Shown here: positions 56,089 to 64,000 of the stretch, piece by piece
How positions within the stretch are numbered: position 1 is the stretch's first letter
Layout: each line of letters starts with the position of its first letter
Origin: Mycolicibacterium aubagnense
GTDB lineage: Bacteria; Actinomycetota; Actinomycetes; Mycobacteriales; Mycobacteriaceae
DNA: 64,000 nucleotides
Direction: 5' to 3'
NCBI RefSeq assembly: GCF_010730955.1
Contig: NZ_AP022577.1
Coordinates: 4,960,001-5,024,000, forward strand
The notes under the pieces: generated by a model
Databases searched by the model: none
The model's input: the letters and a program-made list of their open reading frames with translations, nothing else
What the model was told of the DNA's origin: nothing
Made by a program: the position numbers and the translations under genes

Positions 56089-57669
56089 TTAATCGTAGGC
56101 CAGCCAGAGTGCCGTGTCGGGTGGCATTCGCCGGTCCGGTAGCGGCCCACTGGCAAGCAGAACCCGGCCGGCCGGGACGTCGACCGCAGTGCTGCCGGCA
56201 TTCAGCAGACATACCAACCCGTCTTCGCACTGAAATGCCAGCAGATCGTCCGCGGTCGGTAGCCACCGCACCGAATTCCCCAAAGCTGTTCGGGCCCGGC
56301 GCAATTCGATCGCCTGCCGGAACAGCGTCAACGTCGACTCCGGGTCCACGGACTGCGCCGCAACCGTCAACGGTCCCCAGTCGTCGGGCATCGGCAGCCA
56401 GGTGTCCGAGGTTGCGGAGAACCCGTAGGGCGCGGCGTCGCCGGACCAGGGCAGCGGCACCCGGCAGCCATCGCGACCCCGCTCGGTGTGGCCGGACCGC
56501 TCCCAGACCGGGTCCTGCAACACCTCGTCGGGCAGGTCGACGTTGGGCAGGCCGAGTTCCTCGCCGTTGTAGACGAACACCGCCCCGGGCAGCGCCAGCA
56601 TCACCAGCGCCATCGCCCGGGCCCGCGAAAGTCCCTGCGCGCCATCGCCGTAACGGGTCACTTCGCGTTCGACGTCGTGATTGGACAGCGTCCACGTGGG
56701 CGGGGAATCGGCCAGCTCCGCAGCAGCCAGCGAGTTCTCGATCGCTTCACGGACCGCGGCTGCGGTGAAATCGGCTCGTACCAAACGGAAATTGAAGCCC
56801 AGGTGCAGTTCGTCGGGGCGTAGGTACTTGGCGAAATCGGCGTTGTCGAACACCCACACCTCGCCGACGGTGGCCGCGCCGGGATAGTCGTCCAGCACCG
56901 TCCGGATGCCGCGGTGAATGGCGTGCACGCCATCGTTGTTGAAGCGCGGATCGTCTGCCTCGGACGTCAGCATGGCGGTGTCGGATTCCACGGCGGGCTC
57001 CGCCATGTCCGGCAGGTCGCCGGGTTTCGCCATCCCGTGCGCGACGTCGATCCGGAATCCGGCGACCCCGCGGTCCAGCCAGAACCGCAGCGTCCGTTCC
57101 AGATCCGCGGCGATTTCCGGGTTGTCCCAGTTCAGATCCGGCTGTGCGGCATCGAACAGGTGCAGGTACCACTGGCCGGGCCTGCCGTCGGGTTCGGTGA
57201 CGCGAGTCCAGGCTGGGCCGCCGAAGACAGACGTCCAATTGTTCGGTGGCCGGGCGCCACCCCGCCCGCGGCCGTCCCGGAAGAGATAGCGGGACCGTTC
57301 GGGGCTGTCGGGGCCCGCGGCCAGGGCAGCCTGGAACCACGGATGCGCCGAGCTGGTGTGGTTCGGAACCAGGTCCATGGTGACCTTGATGTCCGCAGCG
57401 CGGGCGGCGGTGATCAACCGCTCGAGCGCCGCCATCCCGCCGAACAGGGGATCGACGTCACGCGGGTCGGCGACGTCGTACCCGTGATCCACCATCGGGG
57501 AGACCATGACCGGGTTGAGCCACAGCGCGTCGACGCCGAGGCCCCGGAGGTAGTCCAGGTGCGCCGTCACGCCGTCGAGATCACCGACGCCGTCACCGTT
57601 GCTGTCGGCGAACGAGCGTGGGTAGAGCTGATAGAAGACCGCGCGTGCCCACCACCGCGGGTCTGTCAT
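56089..57669 (-). CDS. aglA: Alpha-glucosidase, GH13 family
   Basis: A 526-residue alpha-amylase-superfamily enzyme. The catalytic nucleophile Asp is at about 208 in GVAGFRIDVAHG, the acid Glu at about 270 in TVGEVWVF, and the third acid in TLSNHD. The N-terminal signature WWARAVFYQLYPRSFADSNGDGVGDLDG is oligo-1,6-glucosidase/trehalose-hydrolase-like. Substrate: a short alpha-glucoside, possibly maltose-type. Start shares one base with the glbO stop (TGATG). Position equals Rv2471. Confidence 0.9.
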   Translation of the reverse strand: MTDPRWWARAVFYQLYPRSFADSNGDGVGDLDGVTAHLDYLRGLGVDALWLNPVMVSPMVDHGYDVADPRDVDPLFGGMAALERLITAARAADIKVTMDLVPNHTSSAHPWFQAALAAGPDSPERSRYLFRDGRGRGGARPPNNWTSVFGGPAWTRVTEPDGRPGQWYLHLFDAAQPDLNWDNPEIAADLERTLRFWLDRGVAGFRIDVAHGMAKPGDLPDMAEPAVESDTAMLTSEADDPRFNNDGVHAIHRGIRTVLDDYPGAATVGEVWVFDNADFAKYLRPDELHLGFNFRLVRADFTAAAVREAIENSLAAAELADSPPTWTLSNHDVEREVTRYGDGAQGLSRARAMALVMLALPGAVFVYNGEELGLPNVDLPDEVLQDPVWERSGHTERGRDGCRVPLPWSGDAAPYGFSATSDTWLPMPDDWGPLTVAAQSVDPESTLTLFRQAIELRRARTALGNSVRWLPTADDLLAFQCEDGLVCLLNAGSTAVDVPAGRVLLASGPLPDRRMPPDTALWLAYD

Positions 57670-58073
57670 CAGAACGCCGAGTTCACCATGTGCTGGGCGG
57701 CCATGTCGAAGTAGTCCAACAGTGCCTGCCGGTGGGCGTCATCGATGGTGTCGGCGCCGATCGAGGCGAGCGCGCTGTGCATGCACCGCAGCCAGGCGTC
57801 CCGTTCCAGGAAACCGATCCGGAACGGCGCGTGCCGCATCCGCAACCGTGGATGCCCGCGTTCCTCCCCATAGGTGCGCGGACCGCCCCAATACTGCTCG
57901 AGAAACATCCGCAGCCGGTGTTCGGCGCCGTCGAGGTCGTCCTCCGGATACAGCGGGCGCAGGATTTCGTCGTCGCGGACCAGTTGGTAGAACCGCGACA
58001 CCAGGAGCCCGAAGGTCTCCGCTCCGCCGACTTCGTCGTAGAACGACCGTTGCACCTCTGTCACGGTCGCCAT
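57669..58073 (-). CDS. glbO: Truncated haemoglobin, group II
   Basis: A 134-residue 2-on-2 globin: [56 protein letters not shown], with the heme-binding His in [11 protein letters not shown] and the group-II Trp in DAWLRCM. It binds O2 and helps respiration or peroxide/NO handling, and in mycobacteria associates with membranes. First gene of the glbO-aglA-TetR group. Corresponds to Rv2470. Confidence 0.93.
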   Translation of the reverse strand: MATVTEVQRSFYDEVGGAETFGLLVSRFYQLVRDDEILRPLYPEDDLDGAEHRLRMFLEQYWGGPRTYGEERGHPRLRMRHAPFRIGFLERDAWLRCMHSALASIGADTIDDAHRQALLDYFDMAAQHMVNSAF

Positions 58074-58205
58074 TGTCCACGAGGGCGCTCCGGTGCGTTC
58101 GGGACGGGACTCGTCACCCGAAGTTCATCGGATGGTCCAGCTAACACGCCGGAATTCCCGTGCGATCTCTGCCGATCCGTGATGGACTGTCAGCACGGAG
58201 GACGT

Positions 58206-58862
58206 ATGTCGCAACGGAGGAAAGGCCGCGGCCACAGACTTCATGGCGCCGCGGCAGGCTCGCTTGGGCCCGTATCGAGCCCTGCGCTGTCATCACCCCT
58301 GCACGCAGTCGAGTCAAGTCCCGTGGAGGGATCAGTCGGTTCGTTCTGGGGCCGCCGCCGCGTCCTGCTGCTGAATTCGACCTACGAACCGTTGACCGCG
58401 CTGCCCATGCGCAGGGCAGTCATCATGGTGCTGTGCGGCAAAGCCGACGTGGTGCACGACGATCCGACCGGTCCGGTCATACACTCGGCGACCCGCGCGG
58501 TCGCCGTGCCGTCCGTCATCCGGCTGCGAAACTTTGTGCGGGTCCCTTACCGGGCCCGCATTCCTATGACGCGGGCCGCGCTGATGCACCGGGACCGGTT
58601 TCGGTGCGCGTACTGCGGCGGCAAGGCCGACACCGTCGACCACGTCGTGCCACGGAGCCGCGGCGGCGAGCATTCCTGGGAGAACTGTGTGGCGGCCTGT
58701 GGCCCATGTAACCACCGCAAAGCCGACAGGCTCCTCTCGGAGTTGGGCTGGACATTGCACGCGGCGCCGTTGCCGCCCAAGGGGCAGCACTGGCGGCTGC
58801 TGTCGGCCGTCAAGGAACTCGATCCGGCCTGGGTGCGGTATCTCGGAGAAGGCGCCGCCTGA
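58206..58862 (+). CDS. HNH endonuclease domain protein
   Basis: A 218-residue protein; the HNH zinc-type module is in the second half (RFRCAYCGGKADTVDHVVPRSRGGEHSWENCVAACGPCNHRKADRLL), with CxxC pairs and a DHVVPRSRGG core. The middle part (VLLLNSTYEPLTALPMRRAVIMVLCGKADVV) is conserved in actinobacterial and other bacterial HNH proteins of unknown duty. GGAGG before ATG 58206. Divergent from glbO. Equivalent to Rv2469c by position. Confidence 0.85.
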   Translation: MSQRRKGRGHRLHGAAAGSLGPVSSPALSSPLHAVESSPVEGSVGSFWGRRRVLLLNSTYEPLTALPMRRAVIMVLCGKADVVHDDPTGPVIHSATRAVAVPSVIRLRNFVRVPYRARIPMTRAALMHRDRFRCAYCGGKADTVDHVVPRSRGGEHSWENCVAACGPCNHRKADRLLSELGWTLHAAPLPPKGQHWRLLSAVKELDPAWVRYLGEGAA

Positions 58863-58925
58863 CTTCCGGCAGCGGATTGCCCCTGTCGCCCGCACGGGCG
58901 AGGCCGGTGCTGATACGGTTTGCGC

Positions 58926-59156
58926 GTGAGCATTGCACTTACTCATTCGCTGCTCGGCGGGGTGCCGCTGGCACTGCTGCTGGTGCTTGGCGCGCTGTTC
59001 CTGCTGCGCAAGGGCCCGCATCCGGACACCTACAAGATGACCGACAAGTGGACCCACGCGCCGATCCTGTGGGCGGCCGAGGAACCGGCGGATCACGGCC
59101 ACGGCGGCCATGACTCGCACCTGACTGTGGGAGGTGGCGCAAGTGGCAAGTGGTAG
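58926..59156 (+). CDS. ctaJ: Small cytochrome-oxidase-associated membrane protein, CtaJ-like
   Basis: A 76-residue protein with one N-terminal hydrophobic segment ([19 protein letters not shown]), then [23 protein letters not shown] and a His/Gly-rich tail ([11 protein letters not shown]). Small proteins of this sort are accessory subunits of the mycobacterial aa3 cytochrome oxidase in the III2-IV2 supercomplex. The gene order with the next DUF5130-type gene matches, from memory, Rv2468A-Rv2468c and the corresponding M. smegmatis CtaJ/PRSAF1 genes. GTG start; overlaps the next gene by 14 bases. Confidence 0.65.
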   Translation: MSIALTHSLLGGVPLALLLVLGALFLLRKGPHPDTYKMTDKWTHAPILWAAEEPADHGHGGHDSHLTVGGGASGKW

Positions 59157-59619
59157 CCAGACCGAGGTCGCAAACATCGATCCGGCCAACCTGCCGTACG
59201 GCTACGCCGTCACGTACAGCGGCCGCATCTCCGGCGTCACCGAACCCGGTGAGCTGTCGGTGCACTATCCGTTCCCGGTCAAGGACCTGGTGTTCCTCGA
59301 CGACGCCCTGAAGTACGGTTCGCGCGCCGCCGGCGCCCGCTTCGCCGTCTACATCGGCGACCTGGGTGCGGACACCGCCGCCACCGCCCGTGAGGTGCTG
59401 GCGACCGTGCCGACGCCGAACAACGCCGTGCTGCTGGCCGTGTCGCCGGACCAGAAGGTCATCGAGGTCGTCTACGGCTCCGAGGTCCGCGGTCGCGGCA
59501 TCGAAGAGGCTGCTCCGCTGGGCGTCTCCGCGGCGGCCGCGTCGTTCAAGCAGGGCAACCTGATGGACGGGCTCATCAGCGCGGTTCGCGTGCTGAGCGC
59601 CGGCGTCTCGCCAGCCTGA
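59143..59619 (+). CDS. DUF5130/TPM-like protein, supercomplex-associated
   Basis: A 158-residue protein with a TPM-like fold: [73 protein letters not shown]. It has no signal peptide. The M. smegmatis counterpart was found bound to the cytochrome bcc-aa3 supercomplex (from memory; named PRSAF1). GTG 59143 sits after GGGAGG inside ctaJ. A strong terminator follows. Confidence 0.75.
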   Translation: MASGSQTEVANIDPANLPYGYAVTYSGRISGVTEPGELSVHYPFPVKDLVFLDDALKYGSRAAGARFAVYIGDLGADTAATAREVLATVPTPNNAVLLAVSPDQKVIEVVYGSEVRGRGIEEAAPLGVSAAAASFKQGNLMDGLISAVRVLSAGVSPA

Positions 59620-59631
59620 TTTCGTCTTTCA

Positions 59632-59681
59632 CTCTGGCCGGGGTGCGAACCACGTGTTCGTCCCCGGCCAGAGTTTTTTTT
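59632..59681 (+). terminator. Intrinsic terminator with U tract
   Basis: A 12-bp perfect stem (59632-59643 with 59662-59673) followed by eight T. A classic rho-independent terminator, uncommon in this genome type. Confidence 0.92.
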
Positions 59682-59716
59682 GCGTTGACTCCGCGCTGCG
59701 GGCACAGTCCGCCGGC

Positions 59717-59752
59717 GCGAATCCGGCCGCGAATCCGGCCGTAAATCCGGCG
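59717..59752. repeat. Three tandem 12-bp repeats
   Basis: GCGAATCCGGCC occurs twice exactly (59717-59728, 59729-59740), then a third diverged copy GTAAATCCGGCG. Between two convergent genes; no role evident. Confidence 0.8.
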
Positions 59753-59763
59753 CAGCCGCGGGA

Positions 59764-60996
59764 TCAGCGAGCGGTGGGGTAGCGCTTGCGCAGACGGGCC
59801 TCGTAGCCCGGCTGCAGCGCGGTCAGGCTGATGTCGCCACCGTAATGCGCCAGCACGCGCGGATCCATCACGCGGCGCCACAGCGGCGGGCAGATGGCGA
59901 GCAGCAGCATGGTGCCGTAGCCGCCGGGCAGCTGCGGGGCCTCATCGGCATGACACAGTGCCTGGTACCGGCGCATGGGGTTGGCGTGGTGGTCGGAGTG
60001 CCGCTGCAGGTGGAACAGGAAGACGTTGGCGATCACGGTGTTGCTGTTCCAGCTGTGACTGGCGCGCACACGTTCATAACGGCCGCCCGGCAGCTTCTGC
60101 CGCCGCAGGCCGTAGTGCTCGAGGTAGTTGACCGTCTCCAGCAGGAAGATGCCGATCACCGCCTGGCCGAACAGCCACGGCAGGACGACCACGCCGAACC
60201 AGGCCACCAGGATGACGAACAGGATGACGCTCAGCAGCCAGGCGCCCAGGACCTCGTTGTGCAGCGACCACTTGGACTTGCGCACGCGGGCGAGGCGGTC
60301 GCACTCCAGCTGCCACGCCGACCGCAGGCTGCCGACAACCGACCGGCCGATGAAGGCGTACAGACTCTCGCCGAGCCGTGAGCTGGCCGGATCCTCCGGA
60401 GTCGCGACGCGCACGTGGTGACCGCGGTTGTGCTCGACGAAGAACTGGCCGTAGCAGGTCTGGGCCAGCGCGATCTTGCTCAGCCTGCGCTCGGACATGC
60501 CGCGCTTGTGGCCGAGCTCGTGGGCGGCGTTGATCGCGATGCCGCCGACCGTCCCGACCGCGGCCATGAGGCCGAGCTTGTCGGCGAGCGACATGGTCAC
60601 CCAGCCACCGCCGGCCCACAGCCAGCACGCGAAGATCAGCGACAGATACTGCGCCGGCAGGAACAGGTGGGTGGCGATGCGGTAGAAGGGGTCGTCCTCC
60701 AGACGGCGCAGGTCACCGGGCGCCTGCTCGGCTTCGGGTCCGACGATGTGGTCGAGCAGCGGCACGAGCCCGAACGTGAGAACCGAGCCGGTCCACCAGA
60801 AGGCGTCGACGCCGGTGAGCGACACCAGCAACCAGGACAGGGCGACCATTCCGGGGGTGATGGGGCCGAGCAGCCACACATAGCGCTTGCCGTCGCGCCA
60901 TTTGGACTTGGGTGCAGCGGCCGTGTCAGACGTGCCAGATACCGCAGGCGCGGGAGGCTGCGACGCCTCCTGACCCGCGCGCAATGCCGACAACAC
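59764..60996 (-). CDS. alkB: Alkane 1-monooxygenase (AlkB)
   Basis: A 410-residue integral-membrane non-heme diiron hydroxylase with several hydrophobic helices. The histidine boxes are present: HELGHK, EHNRGHH and LQRHSDHH, together with the AlkB-typical NYLEHYGL. It hydroxylates medium or long n-alkanes at the terminal carbon using rubredoxin-delivered electrons. No rubredoxin or rubredoxin reductase gene is next to it, so electrons must come from elsewhere. GTG 60996 gives the usual length; TTG 60993 is an alternative. A CCCGTATT inverted repeat touches the start. Confidence 0.93.
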   Translation of the reverse strand: MLSALRAGQEASQPPAPAVSGTSDTAAAPKSKWRDGKRYVWLLGPITPGMVALSWLLVSLTGVDAFWWTGSVLTFGLVPLLDHIVGPEAEQAPGDLRRLEDDPFYRIATHLFLPAQYLSLIFACWLWAGGGWVTMSLADKLGLMAAVGTVGGIAINAAHELGHKRGMSERRLSKIALAQTCYGQFFVEHNRGHHVRVATPEDPASSRLGESLYAFIGRSVVGSLRSAWQLECDRLARVRKSKWSLHNEVLGAWLLSVILFVILVAWFGVVVLPWLFGQAVIGIFLLETVNYLEHYGLRRQKLPGGRYERVRASHSWNSNTVIANVFLFHLQRHSDHHANPMRRYQALCHADEAPQLPGGYGTMLLLAICPPLWRRVMDPRVLAHYGGDISLTALQPGYEARLRKRYPTAR

Positions 60997-61480
60997 CCCG
61001 TATTCGTACCTGCCTTCGGCCGTTTGCGCAAATACGGGACGGTAGCCAGAGCCAGTTCTTGTCCGTATTCTCGGCGTTATCCAGCAAATTGTCTGAAGGG
61101 TCAGCATGCGGTGGCATTCCGGCCAATTGCCCGGCTGGTGTCCCCGCAGTGGGGCACCTATCGTCCGTTCGACGTCGGCGACGATAAACTTGCAGGTAGA
61201 GTGCCATACACGCATGAGAGTGACGTACGACATACCGTGCGTGACACGGGCCTGGCGACGCGCTGGCGGCGGGATCTCGCGGAGCGGCGGAAACCCCGCG
61301 GCATCGTGTAATTTTTGTGATGAATCCGATATTCGGGACGCTCGCACTGGTCTGCTACGGGTTAGCTGGACAGTAAGGCGGAAGGACGATCTTGGCAGTG
61401 TTGCAGGGCCGGCATCGACACATCCGGCGCCGGGGCTCGGCCTGCGCAGCGGACGCATGTTCCCCCGTTGCGGGTAGCCG
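60997..61480. promoter_or_regulatory. Divergent promoter region of alkB and the cholesterol oxidase
   Basis: 484 bp without a gene. CCCGTATT at 60997-61004 and its complement at 61031-61038 form a perfect 8-bp inverted repeat with 26 bp between. CCGTATTC occurs again at 61063-61070. The placement directly at the alkB start suggests an operator, but the binding protein is unknown. No other clear signals. Confidence 0.45.
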
Positions 61481-63103
61481 ATGAGCCCGATCAGCCGGCG
61501 GCAGTTTCTCGGCGGCGCGGCGGTGGTGGGCGTCGCCGGCGCGGCCGGCGTCGGGGTCCTCGTCGAAAGATCGCGCGACCGGACCGAAGCCCGGAAGCAC
61601 TTCTCGGCCATCGTGATCGGCAGCGGGTACGGCGGTGGCGTCTCCGCGCTGCGGCTGGGGCAGGCCGGCATCGAGACGTTGGTCATCGAACAGGGCAGGC
61701 TCTGGGACAAGCCCGACGACGACGGCAAGCGGTTCTCCAAGATGCTGCCCCCCGACACCCGCGCCGGCTGGTTCACGAAGGTGGCGCCGAGTCTGGTCAC
61801 CTCCTTCGGCGGCTTCACCGTCGAGCAGGTGGCTGAGCACGCGCCGTCGCCCCAGCCGATCCAGGCCGGCATCTGTCAGAAGGTGACGCACGGCGCCCAC
61901 GACGTCTTCCGGGGCCTGGCGGTCGGTGGCGGCTCGATGGTCAACGCGGGCATTGCTGCCATCCCGACGCAGCGGCAGGTCGCCACCGCGTTTCCCGACA
62001 TCAGCACCGACGAGTTCCTGAGCACCTATGTCGAACGCGCCAAGACCGCGCTGAAGATCAGTTACCGCGACATGCCCTGGTTCGAGGAGACGCCGTGCTT
62101 CCAGTACGCCCGCGTCGGCCGCAAGTATGCGGCGGCCGCCGGCTACAAGGTCGACTACAACGGCAGCTCCTACTCCTTCGACTACCTGGTCAAAGAGGCC
62201 GCCGGCCAGGTGCCGCAGTCCTCGCTGGCCTTCGAGCAGCAGTTCGGCAACAACTACGGCCGGTTCGGCAGCGTCGACCAGACCTACCTCGCCGAAGCTC
62301 TCAAGACCGGCCACGTCACGCTGCGCCCGCTGACCGAGGTGACCTCGATCCGCCAGGACCGCTCGGGCGAGTTCGTGGTGTCCACCCGCGAGATCGATCG
62401 CTGGGGCAAGGAACTGTCCAAGACCGAATTCGGTTGTGACCAGCTGTATCTGGCGGCCGGCGTGCTCGGCACCACCAAGCTGCTGCTGAAGGCACGGGAG
62501 ACCGGTGGCCTGGCCCATCTGAACGATCAGATCGGCAAGGGATACGGCAACAACGGTGACGTGATGGTCGGACACAACCTGGCCAAGAGTGATCCGGCCG
62601 GCACCACGCAGTCTCTCATGGGCATCATCAACATCGACGGTCGCGACGACCCGGACAACCCGGTGTACGCCAGCATGTTCTCCATGCCGCTGCCGGTGGA
62701 GACCTACCTGCTGGGCTACTACGTCATGGTGGACACCGGCGACCGGGCCGACATCACCTATGACCGCCAGTCCGATACCGCGACCATCCAATGGACCGAC
62801 GCCTTCGCCGCGAACAACGAGGCCAGGGCGAGGCAGGTGTTCGACAAGATCCTGCACGCCAACAAGGTCGACTACCGCGATGACTTGTTCAGCGGAAAGG
62901 TGTTCGCGCCCAACACTGTTCACCCGCTGGGCGGATGCGTGCGGGGCAAGGCCACCGACGCCTTCGGGCGCGTGAACGGCCACCGCAACCTGTTCGTCAA
63001 CGATGCGTCCCTGATGCCCGGGCACCTCGGCTGCAATCCCTACATGGCCATCACCGCGCTCGCCGAGCGCAACATCGAGGGCATCCTGCAGGGCCGCACC
63101 TAG
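61481..63103 (+). CDS. Type I cholesterol oxidase (GMC family), Tat-exported
   Basis: A 540-residue FAD enzyme. The N-terminus has a twin-Arg signal (SRRQFLGGAAVVGVAGAAGVG). FAD motif IVIGSGYGGGVSALRLGQAG follows. GLAVGGGSMVNAG and GYGNNGDVMVGH are cholesterol-oxidase type. The catalytic His is at about 481 (NTVHPLGGC) and Asn at about 519 (LGCNPYMAITALAERN). It oxidises cholesterol to cholest-4-en-3-one outside the cell, making H2O2. Similar to the secreted choM-type enzymes of M. neoaurum and to Streptomyces ChoA. ATG 61481. Divergent from alkB. Confidence 0.9.
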   Translation: MSPISRRQFLGGAAVVGVAGAAGVGVLVERSRDRTEARKHFSAIVIGSGYGGGVSALRLGQAGIETLVIEQGRLWDKPDDDGKRFSKMLPPDTRAGWFTKVAPSLVTSFGGFTVEQVAEHAPSPQPIQAGICQKVTHGAHDVFRGLAVGGGSMVNAGIAAIPTQRQVATAFPDISTDEFLSTYVERAKTALKISYRDMPWFEETPCFQYARVGRKYAAAAGYKVDYNGSSYSFDYLVKEAAGQVPQSSLAFEQQFGNNYGRFGSVDQTYLAEALKTGHVTLRPLTEVTSIRQDRSGEFVVSTREIDRWGKELSKTEFGCDQLYLAAGVLGTTKLLLKARETGGLAHLNDQIGKGYGNNGDVMVGHNLAKSDPAGTTQSLMGIINIDGRDDPDNPVYASMFSMPLPVETYLLGYYVMVDTGDRADITYDRQSDTATIQWTDAFAANNEARARQVFDKILHANKVDYRDDLFSGKVFAPNTVHPLGGCVRGKATDAFGRVNGHRNLFVNDASLMPGHLGCNPYMAITALAERNIEGILQGRT

Positions 63104-63137
63104 GCCGGAGTCGGCCAGGTGCGGCCCCGCAGTCGCG

Positions 63138-64000
63138 TCAGCTGATGTCGAAGGCCCGCGCGCGCAGTGAACGTTCCACTCCAGCACGACCTTCCAGCAC
63201 CAGGCGGCGCAGGGCCGGCGGAACCTCCGGATCGGAGAGGAACCGGTCGGCAGCGTCGAGGCCGGCCTGGCTGATGTCCCATGCGGGATACAGGCCGATG
63301 ACCACGGTCTGCGCGACCTCGCTGGAGCGCCGCTCCCACACTGCGGAGATCGCCGCGAAGTACTGATCCCGGAACGGGGCCAGCAGCTCGTTCTGTCCGG
63401 GCTGGACCAGACCGCCGACGATCGCGCGCGTGGTGATGTTCGCCAGCGTGTCATCCTCGATGACCCGTTGCCACGCAGCCTCTTTCACCGCCACCTGCGG
63501 ACGCGCAGCAGCTGCGGCAGCGGCACTGCGCTGACCAGCCGCCGTCGGATCCTGCTGGGCCTCGGTGTCGATGAACGGCGTCGCCGTCCCGTCCGCGTCT
63601 ATGACACCGGCGCGTGCCAGTGCGGTGACGATGCGCCAGCGCAGATCGGTGTCGACCACCAGACCCGGCATGTTCACCGCGGCCGGCTCGTTGTCCAACA
63701 ACGTCGACAGCACCGCGATGTGGTTCGGCGCCAGCACCGACGTGCACAACGCATTGATGTATGCCAGCTGGTGGTCCGATCCCGGCGACGAGTCCCGCGC
63801 CAGGTCCAGCAACGCGTCACCGAAGGCGGCCCAACCGATTTCGGCCGCCCATGCCGGATCGGCGTAGGAGGTCAGCGCAGTCTGCGCCTGCAGCACCAGC
63901 CGCTGGGCGACACCCACCTCAGACTCGGCGTGCAGACCGCTCATCACCAGGGCGACGAACTCGCGGGCTTTCATCTCGGCCTCGCGGGTCATCTCCCACG
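63138..64000 (-). CDS. pepN: Aminopeptidase N, C-terminal part (5' end outside window)
   Basis: The C-terminal about 287 residues of an M1 aminopeptidase: WEMTREAEMKAREFVALVM, then the ERAP1-like helical domain (VLQAQTALTSYADPAWAAEIG, TALARAGVIDADGTA, ERRSSEVAQTVVIGLYPAWDISQ). The zinc site (HExxH) lies outside the window. It trims amino acids from peptide N-termini in the cytoplasm. Ends at 63138, facing the cholesterol oxidase gene. Corresponds to Rv2467. Confidence 0.9.
   Translation of the reverse strand, partial: WEMTREAEMKAREFVALVMSGLHAESEVGVAQRLVLQAQTALTSYADPAWAAEIGWAAFGDALLDLARDSSPGSDHQLAYINALCTSVLAPNHIAVLSTLLDNEPAAVNMPGLVVDTDLRWRIVTALARAGVIDADGTATPFIDTEAQQDPTAAGQRSAAAAAAARPQVAVKEAAWQRVIEDDTLANITTRAIVGGLVQPGQNELLAPFRDQYFAAISAVWERRSSEVAQTVVIGLYPAWDISQAGLDAADRFLSDPEVPPALRRLVLEGRAGVERSLRARAFDIS

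Noticed and set aside
61355..63454. 699-codon minus-strand ORF over the cholesterol oxidase
   Set aside because: Shadow of the GMC oxidase and of the end of pepN; no recognisable domain.

Overview
The window reads as mycobacterial chromosome. It is high-GC, and it carries an MspA-type porin, a WXG100 protein, an MmpS-like protein, mycobacterial acyltransferases, and a long block (about 15.4-64 kb) whose gene order matches, from memory, the M. tuberculosis stretch from Rv2511 (orn) down to Rv2467 (pepN). The porin, an alkane hydroxylase, a cholesterol oxidase and a Baeyer-Villiger operon point to an environmental or rapidly growing species (Mycolicibacterium type). Species-level assignment is inference.

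Positions 1-15.1 kb look like an accessory island. It holds the end of a PecA-like aspartic protease; a small serine recombinase with res-like sites upstream; a run of small acidic proteins, at least three of them related to each other; two hypothetical proteins with HEPN-type RxxxxH motifs; an orphan type VII secretion trio (WXG100 protein, DUF1023 hydrolase, lipoprotein); a nuclease-like protein with a D...QAK motif; an IS3-family element with a frameshifted orfB; a small membrane protein operon; and an IS256-family element broken by two frameshifts. The region ends at a 42-nt tRNA-Lys-like 3' fragment followed by a strong terminator at about 15.1 kb, the usual scar of integration into a tRNA gene.

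From 15.4 kb the genes are mostly core: a SnoaL-like protein, a GNAT acetyltransferase, tRNA-His, orn, a HerA-like ATPase, a mycolate reductase homologue, an MFS transporter, an MmpS-like protein, then the branched-chain amino acid (leucine) catabolic cluster. That cluster has a TetR regulator (BkaR homologue) divergent from accD1-accA1-fadE19-maoC-citE, followed by bkdABC for the branched-chain keto acid dehydrogenase. Two 16-bp palindromes lie in the divergent promoter. An enoyl-CoA hydratase, an MspA porin, an inner-membrane protein and tRNA-Arg follow.

Next come a lipid-assembly operon (WS/DGAT acyltransferase, plsC, plsB2), an SSB paralogue, ettA, the large NAD-glutamate dehydrogenase, a thioesterase, and a LexA-box-controlled 13E12-type HNH protein. 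An accessory insertion at 50.5-55.3 kb encodes a Baeyer-Villiger monooxygenase operon: cyclase-like protein, SDR, BVMO, diiron-type hydrolase and a shortened copy of that hydrolase. A TetR gene tightly coupled to glbO-aglA lies just upstream. The window ends with an HNH protein, two cytochrome-oxidase-associated proteins, an orphan alkB divergent from a Tat-exported cholesterol oxidase, and the C-terminal part of pepN.
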